Counted from the stretch's first letter, positions 1 to 11,341 are shown. The stretch is 64,000 bases of DNA from Camellia lanceoleosa (GCA_025200525.1 CM045761.1:135410223-135474222), one strand, 5' to 3'. Program-made: numbers and translations. The notes: a model not told the origin generated them from the letters alone.

Positions 1-863
1 TGAGGATGACCTTGTTGTCATTTTCGGCAACTTGCAGGGCTTCGGTGTTGAAGCGAGTAACGAAGCTGCGTAGTGATTCCCCCTCGGTCTGACGAATATT
101 GAGGAGTTGGGTCGCCGGGCGCTGGCTAGCCATGAAGTGGCTCAAGAAGGAGTCACTGAGATGCTGAAAAGTGGAGACCGAGTCTGGTGGTAACTGGCTA
201 AACCATAGCCGAGCTGACCCCTTCAGTGTCACGGGAAAAGCTCGGCACATGATTTCGTCAGGGAAGGCATGGAGGATCATGAGGGTGCGGTAGGTCTCCA
301 GATGGTCGACCGGGTCGGTCGTTCCGTCAAAGGAGTCGATGGTGGGCATTTTGAATTTGGCGGGTAGGGGTTTGTCTCGGATGGTGGCGACAAATGGGGA
401 GTTTACTGTGGTGGAGGGCTTATGCTGGATATTCTGCATAACCCCTTGGAGCTAGAGCTTCATGGCACAGGGAAATGTTGTCGCCACCAGAGGGAGACAG
501 GTGTTGGACGCTGCTGGCTTCTCCCTTAGGGGCTGGTGTTACGACTGATGGACGTGGGGGTAGAGGTGGTGGATGTATATGTGGGTGAGGAGGTTGCAAA
601 CCTCCCGAGTTGAGAGGGTTGGGTTGTGGGACAGTATGGCCCGGAGTTTGTTCTGGATGGGGTGGAATATCTGGAGGTGGCGGTGGAGGAATAGGGAGGT
701 TTCTTTGGAGCAGAGCATTGATTAGGGCCTGGTTTTGTTTAGCCATGTGGTTGATGCTGTTGGTAAGCTCTATGAAGTACTGTGGTGGGTTGTTTGGATT
801 GGGAGGGTCGGTTAGGTGATCGGTAGCATTATGGTGGGAAGCCACGGATCTAGTCGTGACCAT
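1..863 (-). pseudogene. gag: Ty3-gypsy gag polyprotein, frameshifted and partial
   Basis: Structural capsid gene of the gypsy element; the product would package the element RNA in cytoplasmic particles. The start at 863 (MVTTRS) lies about 80 bases after the primer site. Residues 1 to about 150 form an Asn/Gln-containing and then strongly proline-rich N-terminus (PPPPPPPDIPPHPEQ). A retrotransposon gag domain follows between about 418 and 1, with FDGTTDPVDHLETYRTLM, LKGSARLWFSQLPPDS and RQTEGESLRSFVTRFN. This domain is in a different frame from the N-terminus. The N-terminal frame meets a stop at 422-420, and the domain frame has a TAG at 454-452, so one frameshift between about 423 and 451 separates them. 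The C-terminal part and any zinc knuckle are beyond the edge. Gag identity is secure; the gene is broken as read. Confidence 0.85.
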
Positions 864-944
864 ACACTTGATGGGTGAGATGTAGAGGTTACTGGAACAG
901 GGTCTCCAGCGACAATGAACACAACTGGTGCACGGATCAACCAG

Positions 945-963
945 TTCCCACAGACGGGGCCAA
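945..963 (-). other. Primer-binding-like site of the gypsy element
   Basis: The minus strand reads TTGGCCCCGTCTGTGGGAA one base after the LTR end. This resembles the TTGGCGCCGTCTGTGG-type primer site seen next to many plant gypsy LTRs, with a C where G is usual. Its position between LTR and gag leader supports the call. Confidence 0.5.
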
Positions 964-964
964 C

Positions 965-1556
965 TGATGATACAGTTCGTTCTGGTGGATGGACTGGACT
1001 GATCCAAGCTCCTCAAGCCCACGTTCGAGCGACGAAGCCCACTGGAAGACCTGCAAACAAGTTCAACGGGGAACAGGGTAGTCCCCCGGCGAACCCTCCG
1101 GTGTGTGAATTAGAAGTGGAAGTAGGGAATGTAGAAAGAGAGAGAGAGGGAGAGAGATAGGAAAAACTTAACCTTCTTCTTGTCTTCAAACCTTACTTAT
1201 ATCCTTTGGTAATCATTTCACTGTCCCTGCCGTCCTGCCCTCATCGCCGAAAGCTTGTGTTATTGCTTACCTTGTTCAGGGTAAGGGGATGCTATTCCGG
1301 CTGAGGGGTGTTGTCGCAATAAATGCTGTGATAGGCTGCATTAATGGTGATGTGTTGTGGCAATAACTTTGCAGATCTTTGTCTGCTGACCTGGCCTGTG
1401 TTTCACCTACCACATGTCCAAATGCCATTGGCCCTCCATGCCCTGTTAGTCTCCGGTTATCCTGGGCCTTTCCAGTCGGGTTATGTTGTGGGTCCTAAGT
1501 AATGGGCTTGGGGTTGTTCACTGTGGGCTGTAGTCTTTATGGGCCTACACATGTCA
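965..1556 (-). repeat. Putative 5' LTR of the gypsy element
   Basis: On the minus strand this block begins TGACATG and ends ATCATCA, so it has TG...CA ends with a short inverted TGA/TCA, and the primer site follows directly. A TATA-like run (ATATAAG on the minus strand, near 1200) sits about 230 bases before the LTR end, as expected for U3/R/U5. An AG-rich tract (1134-1160) lies in the presumed U5. The partner LTR is not in the window, so the ends are inferred from motifs only. Confidence 0.55.
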
Positions 1557-2280
1557 GAATCCTTCTTTATAAAACCAAAAACCCGATTTTGTTTTTGACC
1601 GTATTTGACTAAATGCTGAATTTAAAAAAAAAGAAAAAAAAAGAAAAAGAAAAAATTGACTACATCCTAGTTGTCCAAGACATGCATTAAAATGGTTTTT
1701 TAAAACCCAACGGACTTTTAAATTTGAGCAAGAAATACAATAAGGGACACTTACCAGTAAATTTCATATACAAAGTTTAAAATTTATCTAATTTCAAAAC
1801 AAAGCACTTACACCAATTAATCCTACATAATTTTAATTGTTTTTTTTTTTTTTTTTTTTAAATTCATCTAGTTTCAAAACAAAGCACTTGCCAACTAGGC
1901 TAAAGCCCTTTGGTTACATTCTATGTATACTTTGCATTGATTTTTAATGACTAAGCTACTATTTTTTCGTCGGTTTTAGTTAACAAAATAGACAAATAGT
2001 TTAGACAAAATAAAAAATTCAGGGATTTATTTTATTATAAAGGTCAAACTCTAAAGATTTTTTTGTAATTGTCCCAAATAGTGAAGTCACATTTTATATA
2101 ATGAAGATTTTATATAATTTCATAAATCCTAACTAATTAGCACAACTATAATAATATCCAAATAACTGCATTTTATCTTATATTTCAAACTTAATATCAT
2201 TACACTAATAATTTCATCATTCAATCTCACCGTAGTCACAATCCTAGTCAACATAATTTGAAAAGCGAACATGACCTAAA
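1557..2280. other. AT-rich non-coding DNA
   Basis: No coding signal seen. There is an A-rich tract at 1620-1657 and a T tract at 1840-1859. A ~30-base direct repeat (AAATTYATCTARTTTCAAAA type) occurs near 1779 and 1859. Possibly small decayed insertions. Confidence 0.5.
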
Positions 2281-3766
2281 AGCACGTTTGTTTGGAGGGA
2301 TAGGAATATGGGATATGACTCATAGTCCAATGGATGAAATAGTTTATTATTTGGTTCAAAAATTTTGCATCAGAACTATGAGTCCATCCGGATTACTAGT
2401 TCCCCATATATGGGATAACTTTATCCCAAGGGGGATGTGGGATAGAAAGCTCAAGATAAGATAGGGATTGGGATTATCCTGAACTTAGTAGGTGTTTGGC
2501 ATGAGCTAAAAAAACAAATTTTTTTTTGCATACATACACTTATTTGAGTTACACCAATCAACATTTGTCAATATCTCATCTCTACTTTTTTTACCAACTT
2601 TCTCTACTTTTCTACATATTGTTTTATAAAAAGTCAAATAGTATACTTATTTTGAACATCTAAAACCAAATCTTATTGAAATAAAATTAAAATCTTAACT
2701 AAAATAAAATTAAAATAAAATAAAATATATATAATTTTAGTAAATTAAAAATAAAAATAAAAATTCAATTTATCTAATTAAAAATAAAATTAAAAGTTCA
2801 ATATATTTAAAATTTCAAATTAAAATAAAATAAAAAATCTGAACTAAAAATTAAAATAAATATATATAATTTTTGTTGATGTTCTATTTATTTAATTTTT
2901 TAAAAATTTTAGTAAAAAAAATTAAATAAAATAGGATACACATTGGATTCAATAGAATAGCCCAATCTAAATATCAAATCTCATGACTAAACAAATATAG
3001 GATTTAATTAAATAGTCCAATCCAGACATCTAGTCCCATAACTAAACAAATATAGGATACAAATCTAATCTAACTAAATAGTTCGGGGATAATTTATTCT
3101 AGGATTAACAGTCCGGACTATTTGGTTGGACTGACTTTGTATCCTATGTTTGTTTAGTTATAGGATTAGATGTCTGGATTAGATTATTCTATTAAATCCT
3201 ATGTTTGTTTGGGATATTATGGAGAAGAATAAATGCTCAAAAGACTATTTTTTCATTTTGAATTATTTACTAAATAATAGGAATATTAAATCTGAATTAT
3301 AAATTTTATTTTATTTTTTTACTAGAACTTTTAAAAAATTAAATAAATAATAAAAATTACATAAATTTATTTTAATTTATAGTTGAGATTTTTAAATTTT
3401 ATTTTACTTTACCAAGTATAATTAATACCATATTATTAAAATAAAAAATTTAATAAAGTATAAATAATTTATTAAGTATAATAGTATAAATAATTTAATA
3501 AATAAATTAAGTATAAACAATTTAATATATAAATTTTATTTTTAAAAAGATATTAAATAGTAGAGCATCAAAAATGTAATTTCATTACCTAATCTTATGA
3601 GATGAGTTATCCCATGATTTGTGTCCCATTTCCCCCCATGGGATACAATAGTCCAACATATTTGGGATTAATAATCCAGTGTAAAAAATTTCAATCAAAC
3701 AACGGATTATTAGTCTGGATGGACTATTAACCTTATCCCAAGAGCTAATCCTTCCAAACAAACACT
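2281..3766. mobile_element. Foldback/MITE-like inverted-repeat element
   Basis: The left end (GCACGTTTGTTTGGAGGGAT) and the reverse complement of the right end (AGTGTTTGTTTGGAAGGAT) match closely, giving terminal inverted repeats. Subterminal segments rich in GGGATAA/TTATCCC also mirror each other (near 2400-2440 and 3605-3740). The interior is AT-rich with a strong central palindrome and no transposase. Superfamily is not clear. The flanking TSD is uncertain (TAA-like bases lie on both sides). Confidence 0.6.
2986..3215. repeat. Central long inverted repeat (~105-base arms)
   Basis: Left arm 2986-3090 and right arm about 3112-3215 are reverse complements with few mismatches. Both contain AACAAAYATAGGATAC, TCCAGACATCTA and AACAAAYATAGGATTTAAT in mirrored order around a ~20-base centre. 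The transcript could fold into a long hairpin. Confidence 0.75.
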
Positions 3767-4116
3767 ACTTAAGAATGTAGCTTCCTTCCAATCCATACAT
3801 GTGGATTGGACTGTACATTTGGCCATGGGGCCACCACGGACCATCTTTCAATAATTCAATCAATTCAAATTGTAAGTGCCCGCCCACGTTTAGATTATTC
3901 GTGAAAAAAATCATATTAATTCAATAATTGTAACCATATTTATTTTCAATAAAAAAGAAAAAAAAAAGGTGACAAAAATATTTTTGAAAATAAATCATAT
4001 ATATTTTTAAATACATATATAATGGAATAAAATTATTACAGTTACTGCACATAAAAACCTACACAATAAAATGGAACAAATTATTTGGAGCCTATGGTGG
4101 ATTTCATAATAGCTTA
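3767..4116. other. Non-coding spacer
   Basis: AT-rich spacer between the foldback element and the Harbinger element. I see no ORF or repeat in it beyond A-rich tracts near 3950. Confidence 0.4.
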
Positions 4117-4302
4117 TTAGACCATCTCTAACGCTTCACCAAAGTTGATATCAAATTCAAATTTTGATGAAAAAGCTACTATTCACTGCTCCAACGGTTG
4201 CACCAAATCGATATTAGATTGAGATTTCATCAAATAATTCATCAAACTGACGACAAGATACTGATTTCACCAAAACACTGTTGGTGATTGTTGGAGGGAG
4301 GA

Positions 4303-4473
4303 CCCGGTCGACCAACCAGTTGCCCGGTCGGTTGACTAACCGGTCGACCGGTGCACCATTTCAGCCCCTGATTCGTTTGAATCCTCAGCTGGTTGGTTTG
4401 AACTGCTGACCGTTCGAGACCGTTCGAGAGCAACCGGTCAACCACCCGGTTGACCACCCGGTCGACCGGGTTG
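4303..4473. repeat. Subterminal CCGGTCGACC motif cluster, left
   Basis: About 180-350 bases inside the left TIR there are six CCGGTCGACC-like units (starting near 4303, 4323, 4340, 4433, 4446 and 4457). Several are palindromic as ACCGGTCGACCGGT. Two GACCGTTCGAGA-like repeats sit between them. The GC content is sharply higher than the surroundings. Subterminal repeats in DNA transposons often bind the transposase or ORF1 protein; that role here is inference. Confidence 0.7.
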
Positions 4474-4922
4474 GGCAATTCCGCACAGTGCACAACTTGG
4501 AGGAACAGGTTTGCAAGAACAGGTTTGAACTGGTTGTTTCAACTTGTTTGAGCTGATCTTTTTGGACATATGTTCATTTGTGGATTACCAATAATTTGAA
4601 GGGTGATATAAATTTAAATTTTTAATATATTTGACATACATATTTCATAACTAGCTGTTATAATAATTTACCATTAGATGGACAGAGTATTTTGAAAATT
4701 TACCGTCGATGATGTGCTCTATAAAATAGATCTGATTTCTATATCAAGTTGACATAGTGTTTCATTTTCAGAATAGCATTTATATGTTGTGAATTTTTTT
4801 TCTTTTCAGTCATTAGATATTTGTTTTTCTTGAAATTTTAATTAATATTATCTGCTTCTGAGTTTGAGCTTTATATCATTACAATATTTTTCAGTAAGTG
4901 TATTGTATTTTTTTTCTAAACT

Positions 4923-6009
4923 ATGGAAAATTTCGAAATGTTTGAGGAATCACAAATGTTTGAGCACAACACTCATATTAATTTTATGTCGGAATCTTCA
5001 CGAGAACAGAACACGCAGAACAGTGATAATCATTTTATTTCAGAACCTTCTCGTGTTTCTCGTGATAAAGCATTCACAATTATAGAAGATGAAACTTTAT
5101 GTAGATCTTGGTTAACAGTCTCTCAAGATCCCATTACTGGTAATAGTCAGAGTATGGCTATATTTTGGGAACGAGTACTTGTTTATTTTAATTCACAATT
5201 AAGCAGTGAATCAAATCGAAATCGTATTTCTTTGACTCACTGTTGGTCTGCCATACAAAAGGCAGTTAATAAATTTTGTAGTTTTCTTGAACAAATTCAA
5301 CTGAGGCAACAAAGTGGAACAACTGAGGCAGATATGGTAAATTTTATTTGTGTTATTAAATATCAAATTTATTTTTTAAATGTATACTTGTTATTGAAAT
5401 CTTTGTAATTTTTTTTTTTAGGTCACTGAAGCGAAGCGGATGTATCATGCAATACAGAAAAAACACTTCATATTTGATACATGTTGGGAGATTTTGCGCC
5501 AAAGTTGTAAGTGGGATGAATTTCGATCAAAAAGAAGCACGCAACATACTGATCCATGTTCGAATCCACCAAGTGAATATGAGGCTTCTCAATCCAACCA
5601 GAATAATGCAGTGCACGAACAACCATCTAATACATCAACATGACCAATTGGTACTAAGGCCACGAAAGAGAAGTTGAAGAATCAAACAACGCACGATAGT
5701 AGATTTGATGAAATGGCTGCTAACCAATCCAAAATTGTTGAAGTGTTATTAACTATCTCTACTAGAACTATTTAGCGAGATGAACAAAAGGCGATAGACC
5801 GTGCGCAGAAGGCTGCAGAGCGTCGAAGAAGGGCCGAAGATAGGGAAGAATAACTAAAACTCCTATCTATGATGAATAAAAGAGAACAACGAAATGAAGA
5901 TCATAAAACTATGTCAATGGACATGACAAATTTAAATCCTATGCAAAAGGCGTACTGCGAAGATCTTCAACGACAGATTTTATTTCGAATAATTAATAGA
6001 TTGCCTTGA
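4923..6009 (+). pseudogene. Harbinger ORF1, Myb/trihelix-like DNA-binding protein
   Basis: In PIF/Harbinger elements ORF1 encodes a Myb/SANT-like protein that binds element ends and helps bring the transposase to the nucleus. Exon 1 is 4923-5336. An 85-base intron with GT at 5337 and a T-rich AG acceptor at 5420-5421 joins phase 0 to exon 2 (5422-6009), about 333 codons in all. Residues about 43-95 (DETLCRSWLTVSQDP, MAIFWERVLVYFN) form the trihelix-like domain. The C-terminal half is charged and Arg/Glu-rich (AERRRRAEDREE), probably coiled coil. Exon 2 has three in-frame stops: TGA 5641 (codon 212), TAG 5773 (codon 256) and TAA 5851 (codon 282). The reading frame is otherwise kept to the final TGA at 6007. 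The match continues through the stops, so this is a recent pseudogene by point mutation. Confidence 0.8.
5337..5421 (+). other. Intron in Harbinger ORF1
   Basis: GTAAAT donor and an 11-base T tract followed by AG. Removal keeps the ORF1 frame (GADM | VTEAKRMY type junction) and puts the two coding blocks together as in related ORF1 proteins. Confidence 0.7.
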
Positions 6010-6482
6010 AAGGTTCCGTATTTGTGGGTTTTATGTATTGGTTTTATTATTTAAAAATATTACGTTTAACGTGTATTGGTTAGTTTTTTTGGTTTTATGA
6101 ATTTCCCCTGATACGTATTTTTGCCATATTTCAAGTTCAATACCTAATTCTTGCTATGTTTTTTTGCATAGGCAAATCTTTGGCCTGTAGTTCAATGTGT
6201 TTTTTTTTAATTAACCTCATCTTCTATAAAATGATATTTAAAGTGAAGTCATTGACTACTATAAAATGATTTGTACAAGAGGAATCATAACTGGATAATG
6301 ACCTTGTTGTCGCATTTTCAGGATGTACATAATTATGTCCTTTGTCAACTAGGCATTAAAATGAAAAACTACAATATAAAGTGATAACAACTGCATAGGC
6401 CAATGTCATAACAAATTGACCCAACAAAAGGTTTTTAAAATAACAAAATACAAACCAATACAAATACATAATGTGAAACACC

Positions 6483-7710
6483 TCAACAGTTATTATCTGG
6501 TGGTGGTGGTGGTGGTGGTGGTGGAGAAGGGTAGTAGTGCTGGTATATATCATTTACGCGATGATCAATCGTATCTACGCGATGCTCAATGTCCACACGG
6601 AAATCACCAAATTGTTGAATTAATGAGTTCTGTGCAGTGGCAAATGTATCAAACTGACTACCCAACGAATTGACCTGATTAGCCATTTGTTGTTCCCATT
6701 GAACGCGTTGATTATAACTTTGTTCTTCCATGGCCAAAAACTCAGTCCAATATTGAGGTTGTTCAGTTGATGGCATCAAATCGGCATGAGGATCTTGTGG
6801 AGCATCATCTTCTTGGACTTCATTTTCTGAATCTTCTGAAGCATTATCACTTCCCATTAAATTGGAGGCTGCACCAGCACGGGTCACTGTATACTGATTA
6901 ATTGGTAAACGGATTTTGATATCCATTTCATCTGCAAGGTGAACCTTAAAATGTTTGAAAATTTTTGTTAAGAGTGCCCCAAACAATAATGACCGACCTG
7001 TGAATTGACCTTGATTTGCCAGTACCATTTCTTTCATAATTATGTAACATAAATTTAACTTTTGACCAACTTCAAAACAGTATAACAAATAGGCATTAAA
7101 ATATGGGACAACATCATGGTGTCCTTTTTTTGGAGTGACATTTTCTACAATCCACCGGTGGAGAATCCGAAGATAAGGTTTTAAATATCTTGCTTGTAAA
7201 CTAGTCCCAGTAAATCTGTTCTGACAAATAGTAGTAAAGACATCAGTAGCATTACCAACAATATTAGCTAACTCACCCTCAATCTGAAAATGAATATTTT
7301 CATCACCTAACTCAACTCCAACAATGCTTGCCAAAGTAGGAATATCAAACTGTATACCTTTTCCTTTCACATACGACAAAAGAGTAAAATTTCCATCTTC
7401 TTCCTGAATAGCTCTTAGGTGAACAAAATAGAGCTACCAGCAGTGGATATACCTTTTGGGGCAAATTAATTAAGTTTTGCCATCCCATTGCTTCAAGTTT
7501 ACTAATTAATAGTGCATCATATTGAGATGGAAGATTTACCCTTCTCCCTGTTACAATCGGTCGGGCAGAGAAGTTTGGAAAGGCTAGTGCATGACTTTCA
7601 GTAAGAAAATAATCACTAGGATATGACTGCATTTGAGGCTGTTGTTATTCGCGTTGTGAAGGGTTGGAACTTTCACCAACTTGTGATCTCGCTCTTTTTG
7701 TTCTAGGCAT
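6483..7710 (-). pseudogene. Third Harbinger-resident gene, 'putative plant transposon protein'-like
   Basis: Function unknown. The protein, about 408 residues if read through, starts MPRTKRARSQVGESSNPSQ at 7710. A globular domain of roughly 230 residues follows (FPNFSARPIVTGRRVNLPS, then GIQFDIPTLASIVGVE and RYLKPYLRILHRWIV), resembling proteins annotated in many plants as 'putative plant transposon protein'. Then come an acidic stretch (SEDSENEVQEDDAPQD), a Gln-rich helical segment (YNQRVQWEQQMANQVNSLGS) and a proline tract at the C-terminus. Breaks: TAA at codon 22 (7647-7645), and one frameshift near 7400-7425 where the frame of YPLLVALF gives way to EEDGNFTLL. No TIR or TSD marks it as a separate insertion, so it seems to be part of the Harbinger element. 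Family assignment is from memory of the pattern. Confidence 0.6.
6498..6523. repeat. (GGT)n microsatellite inside coding region
   Basis: Uninterrupted run of GGT units that encodes, on the minus strand, the run of nine prolines in the C-terminus of the third Harbinger gene. Confidence 0.9.
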
Positions 7711-9576
7711 GATGTCAAAATCTATTGAATTTCAAATGAATATACTTTTAATATTACAATGCATATTAAAATGGAAAAATATTACCATATTTCAGTATGC
7801 ATACTAATCCAAAAAACATCAGTAATCCTAAAAACATCATATGCCAATATGCATATAATCAGGAATGTAACATCATGGGAAAAAGCTGAATAAAATGGAT
7901 GTAACTTAGAGCAGTGTAAAAGTGAGACTCAAATTCGTAAATCACCTGGTTGATGTAAATCACTAGGAGTTAAGGAAATGAAATAAAAATAGCGTATGAG
8001 ACTGAAATTCAGAACTTGGGACAATATCAATCCCACATACACCAAAATTGATTTAAAATGTAACTTAGAGTAGTGTAAAAGTGCATCTAGTTGACAGACA
8101 TTTTCCTCACTAGAATTTTATCCATGTTTCCCTTTTATACCTTCAGTTAAAATATTAAACATGAAATGCATCTAGTTGAACAGTTTTATGTTTTAAAATA
8201 TTAAACATGAAGTTTGATTCAAACATGAATTTCATGCTCTTAAGAAAGTTAAACTTGAACAAATTAAACATAAAATTAAACAAATACAGCATACACACTT
8301 CAAATATACAGCATACACACTGAAAGAAAGAAAGAGAAAAAAAATAAAAATAAACAGGGCCGGTTGACCAACCGGTTAACCCGTGCCTTTCACATACTAC
8401 CTCTTTGGATGCTGCCCTGCCTTATTGTTCTGGTCCTGCCTTTCCTGATTCAGATGTTTCCCTTGCTCAGTTTGTGGAATCACACTTATACTACACTGAA
8501 TATGCAGAGTTTGGGATTAGATTTTGGTTAAGCCGAATTTGAAGATAATGGATGGAGGAATACACTGACTGTGTTGTTAGAGGCAATCTGTGGACAGACA
8601 AGCAATGGTATTCAGTGAAGGTTGTTCATTTTTTGATGGCAAGTTTGGCCATGTTTTTTGAGTTGATATAGAGGCTCCATTCTTGAGGTAGGTGGTGAGG
8701 ATATTACTACTCAACAACCATATGCCGTATGAAAAATGAGGCATGGTAGATGGCATGCATTCAATGACTAGTAGGTGGTGTCCGTAAATTGAATGATAGG
8801 TGTCATTGATAGGTGGTGTCTGTAAATTGAATGGTAGGTGTTGAGGAAATTACGTATGCAATGTGTGCATAAATAATTGAAGACATTATGATTTGTAGGT
8901 GGAATGAATTTATCTACTGACTAAATGAATGGCTTATTATGTATTTTTTAACTATGTATGTTGAATGCATTTTAAGTGAGGTAATAAATGAATGGGAAGA
9001 TCAATATCAGTAAATCAATGCCACATCAATAAATTTGAATAAATTTGTGGTATTATTAAATTACTTGTTGCTCAGTAATTGAAGATTAATAAATTTGTAT
9101 ACAACAATGCAGTAATTTAAGAATTGACCTTGAATGAAGAATACAAAAATGAGACATTATTAATAAACTATGATTATGCAGATCAATATCAGTAAAAGAA
9201 GACATTATGATTATGCAAGTCAACATCAATAATTGAACACATTATGATTATGCACATTTCCATCAGTAATTTAATATATTATTATTAAAGTACCATTTAA
9301 GACATGATTATGAAATGTGCATAAATGGACGTGGTATTATCATTTGTGGCACATCAACACAGAATTTAGGAAAATCATTTTTATTTTACTTAGTTCATAT
9401 ACTTAGTTCATACACTGCACAATTCTGACTATTAAAGATTGAATATGATAACAGGACATCATCACATAACTTCTAAATTACTTAGTTCATATACTGCATC
9501 ATAATAAATATTACAAACAAGAGAACCTTCCATTCCAAAAGTATAAACCAAAATTACATGTATTGATGTGGTTAAT
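7711..9576. other. Non-coding interior of the Harbinger element
   Basis: No convincing ORF. It holds diverged short direct repeats: TGTAACTTAGAGYAGTGTAA near 7900 and 8058, and GGTAGGTGGTGTCYGTAAATT-type units near 8770 and 8810. A single GGCCGGTTGACCAACCGGTT block lies at 8357-8376, and related ATTATGATTATGCA-type phrases occur around 9170-9260. Probably promoter or spacer sequence for the flanking divergent and convergent genes. Confidence 0.5.
8357..8381. repeat. Internal copy of the CCGGTTGACC motif
   Basis: Reads GGCCGGTTGACCAACCGGTT, the same palindromic family as the two subterminal clusters, but as a single pair of units in the middle of the element. Confidence 0.55.
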
Positions 9577-10905
9577 TTAGTGTTCACCACGAAGATACCA
9601 CATATGTTCTACTAAATCATTACGGAGGGCATGATACGTATCCTTATCTCTAATACCTAAATGACGAGACAGAAATGATTGGAAGTCATTGGTAGGAGTA
9701 GAGGAAAGTTGCACTGGTGTGTTGGTTGATGCAATATCATAATTGAAATCAAGGTGCTCCTTCCTCTCATCTTCGACAATCATATTATGTAATATGATGC
9801 AACTCTTTATTATGTTGGCAAGCATTTTCGAATCCCAATAATGTACAGCACCACGTATAATTGCGAATCGAGATTGAAGGACTCTGAATGCCCGCTCTAC
9901 ATCTTTCCTGGCAGACTCTTGCATCATTGCAAAATGTTGTCTCTTTGCTCCTTGGGGAGAAGAAATTGTTTGAAACAATGTTGCCCATTGAGGGTATATA
10001 CCATCAGCAAGGTAATAACCCATATCGTAATTATGTCCATTAATTGTGTAATGGACAGGGGGAGCTTTACCTTGCGCAAGATCAGAAAATAAAGACGATC
10101 GGTCCAACACATTCAAGTCATTGTGTGAGCCAGGCATTCCAAAAAATGCATGCCAAATCCATAAGTCATAAGATGCCACTACTTCAAGAATAATGGTTGG
10201 CTTTTTTTGATGGCCTACGTATTGACCTTGCCATGCCTTTGGACAATTTTTCCACTTCCAATGCATGCAATCTAAACTTCCCAACATGCCAAGAAACCCC
10301 CGAACCTCCCCAATAGCAAGTAATCTAGCAATGTCAGTTGGCGTCGGGAATCTCAGATATTCTTCTCCAAATATTTCAATCACTGAATTACAAAATTGTT
10401 GCAAACTTTGAATTGCAGTGCTTTCCCCAATACGAATGTAATTATCAACTGCATCTGCTGCGAAACCATATGATAATATTCTCATCGCTGCAGTCATTTT
10501 TTGTAGGGGAGATAATCCAAGTACATAAGCTGCATCTTGTTTTTGAACAAAATATGAATTGTGTGTTTGGATTGCATTCAAAATGCGTAGATACAAAGGA
10601 CGACGCATTTGAAAACATCTCCGAAATATTGTAGGTGAATACACTGGATTTGCAGCAAAATAATCTGCAAACAATCTGTCATGACCCTGCCTTCTATCTC
10701 TATGTATATATCTATGACCTACAACAGAACCACCTATCTTCTTTGACCTATCACTTGACTTAAGAATCTAAAGCGTACTAGTATTATTCTGCTCATAAGC
10801 TCCTACAAGTGTAACGATATATTCATCATCAGACTCATCATCAGAGGAAGAGGGAGAAGAGGAGGATGAAAATGAAGTAAACATCATGGATTTCAAGGTA
10901 TTCAT
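9577..10905 (-). pseudogene. PIF/Harbinger transposase (DDE), one premature stop
   Basis: DDE-type transposase that would cut and paste the element at TTA targets in the nucleus. From the ATG at 10905 the frame is 443 codons, the normal size for plant Harbinger transposases. An acidic Ser-rich N-terminus (SSSDDESDDEYIVTLVG) comes first, then a helical region, then the catalytic domain with SLDCMHWKWKNCP (first Asp, about residue 212), GSHNDLNVLDRS (second Asp, about 263), LADGIYP, and DVERAFRVLQSRF (Glu, about 337). All three expected acidic residues are present. The only break I see is TAG at 10770-10768, codon 46. The start at 10905 is preferred because the acidic stretch, in frame across the stop, is typical of the family. 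With one stop before the catalytic domain it is nearly intact. Confidence 0.88.
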
Positions 10906-11100
10906 GGTGCTTTGTTTTGTTTAAGGTATGATCGTATTTGTCTGGCATATGGATAATAGGTTTATATGAGAGCATAATCTATATAGCAGACATATATGTA
11001 ATGGAGGGAAAAAGAAATAGGAAAAACAATTGGGAACAGAAATGGAGGAAACAAACAAAGAAAGAAAAAAAATATATATATATGTATATATATATATAGG

Positions 11101-11232
11101 CTGACCGGTCGACTCGCCGGTCGACCAACCGGTCGCCCCCTTCCCCAGTTCAGAAAGCTGGGTTCAAATCGTTCAAAAGGGTAAAACAAAAATAATAGCA
11201 TTTTACGCATACAGGTCGACCCACCGGTCGCC
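11101..11232. repeat. Subterminal CCGGTCGACC motif cluster, right
   Basis: About 105-240 bases inside the right TIR lie CTGACCGGTCGACTCGCCGG followed by CGACCAACCGGTCGCCCC, then AGGTCGACCCACCGGTCGCC. These are the same palindromic units as in the left cluster, so the element has motif clusters near both ends. Confidence 0.7.
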
Positions 11233-11341
11233 CAACGACATTTGATGCACCGTTGGAGTGGGTGATATCAGATTTGGTAAAATGGATCATTTTTTACTCA
11301 GATTTGATGAAAAAAGAAGTAAACCGTTGGAGATGCTCTTA

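Larger units (their letters stand above)
1..1556 (-). mobile_element. Ty3-gypsy LTR retrotransposon, 5' part
   Basis: Reading the minus strand from 1556 downward gives a putative 5' LTR (1556-965), a primer-binding-like site (963-945), a short leader, and a gag reading frame starting at 863 that runs off the left edge. The order LTR, PBS, gag and the gag domain type are those of plant Ty3-gypsy elements. The pol genes and the other LTR lie outside the window, so completeness and TSD cannot be judged. Confidence 0.8.
4120..11338 (-). mobile_element. PIF/Harbinger DNA transposon, full length (7.2 kb)
   Basis: Left end GACCATCTCTAACG and the reverse complement of the right end GAGCATCTCCAACGG form the terminal inverted repeat. 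Both ends are flanked by TTA (4117-4119 and 11339-11341), the TSD typical of this superfamily. It encodes a Myb/trihelix-like ORF1 on the plus strand, a DDE transposase on the minus strand and a third minus-strand gene between them. All three carry stops or a frameshift. Motif clusters of CCGGTCGACC type lie just inside both ends. Strand is given for the transposase. Confidence 0.88.

Noticed and set aside
2258..2464. 68-codon frame at the left of the foldback element
   Set aside because: Lies in TIR/subterminal repeat sequence; the mirrored copy does not keep the frame.
10338..10634. 98-codon plus-strand frame over the transposase
   Set aside because: Antisense to the transposase catalytic region.
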